Below are positions 7,062 to 10,996 of a stretch of 10,996 bases of DNA, piece after piece. Within the stretch, counting starts at the first letter, position 1, and the number at the start of each line of letters is the position of its first letter. Both the position numbers and the translations under genes were made by a program. This DNA comes from Baffinella frigidus (lineage: Eukaryota > Cryptophyceae > Cryptomonadales > Baffinellaceae), in the NCBI GenBank assembly GCA_026770585.1, contig MU646438.1, forward strand, positions 529,585 through 540,580, in the 5' to 3' direction. The notes beneath the pieces are model-generated. The model worked only from the letters and a program-made list of their open reading frames with translations, made no database searches and was not told where the DNA came from.

Positions 7062-7269
7062 GTGGGGCTACGTGTGACATCCACGACAGGGCATAAGTGG
7101 AAACTTCAAATACACGGCATGGTTCTGATTCTGTACCGGGGTCGTCGATCCTGGGTAAATGTCCGGACGTGGAGGGGACGATGAGCTGCGTGTCAACGGG
7201 TCACGCACACTCATTTAGTACCACGAAACGAAACGCCGCGTTCTGAAACTTCCACTAGTGACCTGGCGT
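7062..7269. repeat. ~208-bp direct repeat, copy 2 (right of heptamer block)
   Basis: Second copy of 6303-6512, in the same orientation. Substitutions are scattered and indels few. No protein is conserved between the copies that I can recognise. Confidence 0.85.
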
Positions 7270-7387
7270 GGTCGTTGGCACCGCCTCCTGTGGGTGACAT
7301 CAATTTGCAACAGCCTCTGCCTGTGTCAACCTGCGCTCACCACCAATCACTTTCAGAGCAGAAACTCCAGTACAAAAGGGAGACTAC

Positions 7388-7751
7388 CCGCTCGAGAACG
7401 CTGGGGGGGTCTTTTTAAACCCTTCAGGGCTGATGAAGATTTACAATGTGCGGCCGTAAACATATTATAAAGGGCCGTGTCGACGACGAAATGAATATTT
7501 CAGATGATATCAAAAGACATGCGTCTCTCGAACAATGAGACACTCCGTCTTTCTGTACGAAATCTGTGATCACTTTAAAAATGATCACGGAATTTCGATA
7601 AGATTGGCCAACCTCATGTCTGTCTTGAACATTTAATTTGCATGGCCAAAAGGAGAGTGGGGTGTCAATGGCACTGGGGTCCCGGACGTGACTGGTACAA
7701 AAACTTCCAAAATCCTACATTCAAATAGACCCCTCCAGCGTTCTCGTGTGG
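7388..7751. mobile_element. MITE-like element 3, longer member of the same family
   Basis: The left end CCGCTCGAGAACGCTGG (7388-) and the reverse complement of the right end, CCACACGAGAACGCTGG (ending 7751), agree at 27 of 32 positions and match the ends of elements 1 and 2. Length 364 bases, about twice the others; no coding frame spans it. A hairpin near the centre pairs GTGATCA (7566-7572) with TGATCAC (7582-7588), with outer arms CGAAAT/ATTTCG. AC flanks both ends, which could be a 2-bp duplication or chance. Confidence 0.75.
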
Positions 7752-7929
7752 ACAATACGTTTCATGTCAAGCCCAGTTTGTCTGAAGCTGAGCTAGAGTG
7801 CCTCCGCCCGTGCGTGTCCCTGATGTGCCCCCCCCCGAAAGTGGTGGTGTGTGTGGCCCAGAGGGGGGTTGCGTGAAAACGAGGATATATGCCTTTGCGG
7901 AGGGTGAGAAACAGTGAGAGAATGCGCTT
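7752..7929. other. Short spacer, no gene
   Basis: Contains an eight-C run near 7830 and GTG repeats near 7842. No feature is recognised. Confidence 0.4.
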
Positions 7930-8265
7930 TTGGGGTTAAGGATTTGGGGTTCAGATTTGGGATTTATGGTTTAGGGTTCAGGGTTTGGGATTTGGGGTTT
8001 GGGGTTTAGAATTTAGAGTTTACGGTTAAGGGTTGAGTATTTAGGGTTGAGGGTTTAGGGTCGGAATTTGGGGTTCGGGTTTTAGGGGTTCAGGTTCAGG
8101 GTTGCGGGTGTAGGGTATAGGGTCAATTGTTTAGGGTTTAAGGGTTTAGGGTTTAGGGTTCAGGGTTTTGAGTTTAGGTTTTTGGGTTGCGGGTTTAGGG
8201 TGTTTGGTATAGGGTTCGTAGTTTGGGGTGCAGGGTGCAGGGTTGAGGGGTTCAGGGATCAGCCA
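7930..8265 (+). repeat. Telomere-like heptamer block, G-rich strand on top
   Basis: Degenerate GGGTTTA, GGGTTCA and GGGTTTG units, last of the heptamer blocks. Minus-strand frames through it give proline- and asparagine-rich repeat peptides and are artefacts. Confidence 0.9.
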
Positions 8266-8491
8266 CGCATCGGACAGCCCCGACAGCCAAAACGATTCAG
8301 TGCTTGCTGGTTTGCTCTCAGACGGCTTCACCGGCAACGAGCGAACCCACCCCGGCCCCTCACCACCTGGCGCAAGCATAGCGTGCGGCGTCTGCAGGGG
8401 CTCAACTCTCACCCCAGGATTATTTATCGCTGAAAATACGCAACAACATTTTTGAGAATGCTTGTCCCATCTCGAAGCTCCACTTTATGAC
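8266..8491. other. Unique spacer before the flanked retroelement-like unit
   Basis: Sequence of ordinary composition with several short overlapping frames on both strands. No motif is recognised. Confidence 0.4.
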
Positions 8492-8844
8492 ATGGAATCC
8501 TCGGGAACTCCAGCTTCTTGGAGATGGGTCTCGGGCGTCGGTGCAGCAGGGCTGGTCACTTCCCCGCAGACCCTCGAAGGGTGGGGTTGCTGGCCTCAGG
8601 GTGGTACCCCGCTGGCACACGGGGCCCAGCAACCTCTTGATAGAAATCGGCACGGATGGAGTGCGGCGCACCTTCTCAATCTCCAAGTCCATTGCGTCGT
8701 CCAGCTCCTCGTCGCGCGCATCTCCTACGATGACTACCGCTGAATCCCCGCACTCCAGCCTCCCCCCCCATTCCCGCCGCGGCCCTCACCGCATTCCCTC
8801 AGCCTTTTACTCTGTGCGGGAACCTGTGGGAGGCGCGCTCGATT
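8492..8844. repeat. ~355-bp direct repeat, copy A
   Basis: It matches 10244-10599 in the same orientation. Best-conserved stretches are CCTTCTCAATCTCCAAGTC, TTGCGTCGTCCAGCTCCTCG, and CCGCCGCGGCCCTCACCGCA continuing to CTCAGCCTT. Substitutions and small indels are spread between them. On the minus strand both copies can read DEELDDA(M/I)DLEIEKV, followed by a possible GT donor, but the frames part company upstream. It could be a duplicated promoter/5' region or repeats bounding a mobile unit. Confidence 0.88.
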
Positions 8845-8883
8845 CTTTAAAGGGCGCATCGTTGCACTCGCAGGAGATCAACC

Positions 8884-8973
8884 ATGGTGTACAACGGTGA
8901 TATGGTGGCCAACATCCTCCAGAGCAGAATGCAACAACAAGAACCCAGATCCGCCCCCCCTCCCTATCATTAA
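8884..8973 (+). CDS. Short open frame from a strong start-codon context
   Basis: ATG at 8884 lies in AACCATGG, a close match to the eukaryotic start consensus. It encodes 29 residues (MVYNGDMVANILQSR at the start) and stops at 8971-8973. It overlaps the longer frame at 8897 in another frame. A C-run at about 8953-8959 is just where a one-base shift would pass from this frame into the longer one, so it may be the true start of a broken larger frame. Confidence 0.3.
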   Translation: MVYNGDMVANILQSRMQQQEPRSAPPPYH

Positions 8974-10042
8974 CCTCCCGCGCTATGTACAACACCACGC
9001 CAAAGATGCAGCCAACTGCCGCCACTCCCTGGAAGGAACATCCAACAACACTCCCCCGCCCACAACGCCACACCATGCACCCTCAACTCCGTTTCAATCC
9101 CTTTGCAACTTACACGATCTCACCCTCACCTCCCCAAAAGATTCCTGGGACCTCATCACAGCTCTCAGCAATGACACGTACCCTGCCAAAGATACCTCAG
9201 GAGGAGTTGGATCATGGGCCTGCGCCCTGGAATTTGGCCTCGGATGGGAGTACCTCAGATCCCAACAACCCCTCCTCCTCCGAGTCCTGGCTGAATGCAA
9301 GTGCCCTTCTCCTTCCAACCCTTCCTCACGAGAAGAATTGTGTCCCCAGCACGGCCATCAGTTCTCTCCCTCAACTTGGCACAACATTGTCAATAATCAC
9401 CAACAAGACTCTGACATCTGGACAGATTCCCCAAAGCCTACCTCCCCAACAGTTTTTACATGCCTCTGCGGCTTGCAAACACCTTCCACCAAACACCTTG
9501 ATCTTCAAATCGCAACGACTCTTGGCATCTCACTCCCACACGGCCTACAACTGAAAACGCCCTTGCGACATGGAGGGGCCTTCACACTCACAGACGAATC
9601 AGGCTACGTCATTACAGCAGGAGCGATGCGCCTACCCCCATCTGGAATACCATCCCCTGAATCAACCCCAGCAAAGATAACAACACTACCCTTTGCCCTT
9701 CTTCACTCAGCTGACTCAATCCCAAACGACCCTCAACATAAATCCTCGCTCACATTTAGAACCGACGCACAGAACATTTTCACAGGCTGGGATACCTTCA
9801 ACTCCCCAACAACATCCTCCCGCCATAAAGTACGCCACCCACTATATCACTACTTCACTGACCTGAAAGCGGCCCAGGACCAACTCCCGCAGATCTCAGA
9901 CTGGAACATTCAACACTCCCTACGAGAAGGCAAACTTCCCCTTGATAGCCCCAAACGCCGACTAGCATCCAACATTGCAAACGCTATTGTAAACCTGGGC
10001 GCCCAATCTGTTGCCCAACGAGGGAAATTAGATGAAAATTAA
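8897..10042 (+). pseudogene. Decayed retroelement-type protein with RNase H-like domain
   Basis: A 381-residue open frame with no in-frame ATG before residue 244; the apparent start is GTG. Residues ~228-365 resemble the RNase H domain found at the end of many non-LTR retrotransposon polyproteins: LTDESG (Asp233) as the first strand, FALLH-SADSIP helix (266-275), FRTDAQNIFTGW (Asp290), and a late His340 segment ending RRLASNIANAI. The usual helix glutamate appears lost and the His/Asp tail is unusual, so it is probably inactive. Residues 1-227 are Pro/Ser/Thr-rich with CKC and CPQHGH and are not recognised. Base use is C/A-rich and G-poor, unlike the GC-rich edge genes. The frame stays open for 65 codons past the TAA (to TAG at 10238-10240). 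Direct repeats flank it. A real host gene with introns is the alternative. Confidence 0.5.
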
Positions 10043-10240
10043 CTTGTCCAAGCAATCATCGGAACTCCGCTTGTCCTGTCCGAACGACCGGCACTGTTCT
10101 TTAGATCATCCATTATGCACAATCCAATCAAAGTCTTTCAAACTATTGAAGGCTACCAGACACTCTTATCCTGCCTAAATACCAGCAAACGCTTCAAGCC
10201 CCCCCATTGTATCCGCACACCAATACACACAAATATCTAG
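10043..10240 (+). pseudogene. In-frame continuation past the TAA at 10040
   Basis: Directly after the stop, the same frame stays open for 65 codons, beginning LVQAIIGTPLVLSERPALFF, before TAG at 10238-10240. Composition matches the upstream frame, and it ends three bases before direct-repeat copy B. This fits one longer original frame broken by a nonsense change, though stop read-through or chance is possible. Confidence 0.4.
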
Positions 10241-10243
10241 AAT

Positions 10244-10599
10244 ATGGACCCCTCGGGACCTCCAGCTTCTCGGATACGGGTCTCGGGGCGTCAATGCAGC
10301 AAGATTGGTCACTTCCCGGCAGACCCTCCCAGGGCCTGGTTGCTGGCCTCCGGGTGGTACCATGCTGGCAACCGGGGGCCCGCAACCCCTGCATAGAAAT
10401 CCGCGCGCATGAGGTGAGCTGCACCTTCTCAATCTCCAAGTCGATTGCGTCGTCCAGCTCCTCGTCGCGCACATCTTTTACCTTGGCAGCCGCCCGAGAT
10501 CCCCGTACTCCAGCCCCTCCCGCCATTCCCGCCGCGGCCCTCACCGCATTCCCTCAGCCTTGCACTCTGCGCGAGAACCCGTGGGAGGCGCGCTCGATC
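10244..10599. repeat. ~355-bp direct repeat, copy B
   Basis: The partner of 8492-8844. It ends about 260 bases upstream of the MYND gene start, so it may be part of that gene's 5' region. On the minus strand an ATG at 10544 opens a frame containing RDEELDDAIDLEIEK and then a GTGCAG donor-like site; this is only a possible first exon. Confidence 0.88.
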
Positions 10600-10859
10600 C
10601 TGGCCCCGTGAGCCCCTCACGCCCGACCCGCAAGACGACCAACGCCCCGGCGCAGCGTCCAAGCTGGGTGGTGCCCGCCACAAAGCGCGCTCAGAGCACC
10701 CTCGGTTCCTTGCCAGCAACAGCGAATTCTCCCGCTCGCCGCAGCCTGAAACGTACCTTTTTTTACAATCCATTTTAAGAATCGAGGGGGGGGGGTGGAG
10801 GACGTCGGTGGAAGGAGGAGCTGCCGGGAGGGATCTCGACGTGCTGCACGGCCGTGGCG
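10600..10859 (+). promoter_or_regulatory. Upstream region of the MYND gene
   Basis: GC-rich DNA with a T7 run (10758-10764), an AT-richer patch (CCATTTTAAG near 10770-10779) and a G10 run (10786-10795) before the start codon. The AT-rich patch could hold core promoter elements but no firm TATA box is seen. TAA in frame at 10776 closes the MYND frame upstream. Confidence 0.35.
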
Positions 10860-10996
10860 ATGGCGGCGAGCGCTGAGAGCTGCAGCCATTGTGGCAAGCA
10901 GGGCGTGGGGCTCAAGCGCTGCTCGCGCTGCAAGCAAGCCTCTTACTGCGGAGCTGCATGCCAGAACGCGGGCTGGAAGGGTCACAAGAAGACGTG
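10860..10996 (+). CDS. MYND-type zinc-finger protein, N-terminus (3'-partial)
   Basis: ATG at 10860 is the first start after an in-frame TAA at 10776 and has G at -3 and +4. The 45 visible residues form an almost full MYND finger: Cys8-x2-Cys11, Cys21-x2-Cys24, Tyr29-Cys30-x3-Cys34-Gln, Trp39-x2-His42-Lys. The last zinc-binding Cys would be expected just past the window edge. MYND fingers bind two zinc ions and usually recruit partners through proline-rich peptides; an isolated N-terminal finger is common in algal MYND/TPR proteins and in SMYD-type enzymes, and here no SET domain can be seen because the gene is cut. GC-rich codons like the gene at 1-720, same strand. I infer they are relatives, with this one showing the N-terminal half and the other the C-terminal half. 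Confidence 0.87.
   Translation, partial: MAASAESCSHCGKQGVGLKRCSRCKQASYCGAACQNAGWKGHKKT

Noticed and set aside
2079-8265. Active chromosome end
   Set aside because: The heptamers are degenerate, change orientation several times and are followed by unique sequence and a gene, so they are interstitial.
8985-9554. 189-residue plus-strand frame overlapping the RNase H-like frame
   Set aside because: The C/A-rich composition makes stops rare in all frames; this one shows no motif and is a shadow of the 8897 frame.
8492-10599. LTR retrotransposon
   Set aside because: The direct repeats do not have TG...CA ends; no primer-binding site follows copy A, no polypurine tract precedes copy B, and no reverse transcriptase or integrase is visible.

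Overview
The window looks like nuclear DNA of a unicellular eukaryote, most likely an alga or related protist. Three things point this way: a MYND zinc-finger gene start with a eukaryotic start-codon context, a TPR-type protein end that needs splicing, and long stretches of degenerate TTTAGGG-type (telomere-like) heptamers. TTTAGGG-type repeats occur in plants, many green algae, some stramenopiles, dinoflagellates and chromerids, so they do not fix the lineage. Nothing looks bacterial: there are no operons and no ribosome binding sites.

Layout. Bases 1-720 hold the 3' end of a plus-strand gene for a helical TPR-like protein (two exons seen, stop at 718-720). Bases 721-2075 are non-coding and rich in hairpins, a 29-bp tandem repeat and CT/GA tracts. 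Bases 2079-4708 are a patchwork of telomere-like heptamer blocks, some with the G-rich strand on top and some with the C-rich strand on top, separated by short unique spacers. Bases 4709-7930 are a transposon-rich interval: three related elements with terminal inverted repeats (4860-5033, 5231-5397, 7388-7751), two diverged direct-repeat pairs, and another G-strand heptamer block at 6513-7060 lying exactly between the two copies of a ~208-bp repeat. A last heptamer block covers 7930-8265. Bases 8492-10599 form a unit in which two ~355-bp direct repeats flank a C/A-rich, G-poor open frame that resembles the RNase H domain of a retroelement, apparently decayed. Bases 10600-10859 are the upstream region of the last gene, and 10860-10996 encode the N-terminus of a MYND zinc-finger protein that runs off the window.

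How the parts relate. The two host genes at the edges lie on the same strand. From memory of algal proteins (not a search), N-terminal MYND followed by TPR-like helices is one architecture, so the edges probably show opposite ends of two members of one gene family, with about 10 kb of repeats and decayed mobile DNA between them. No complete gene lies wholly inside the window. Most other open frames are translations of repeats and are not annotated as genes.
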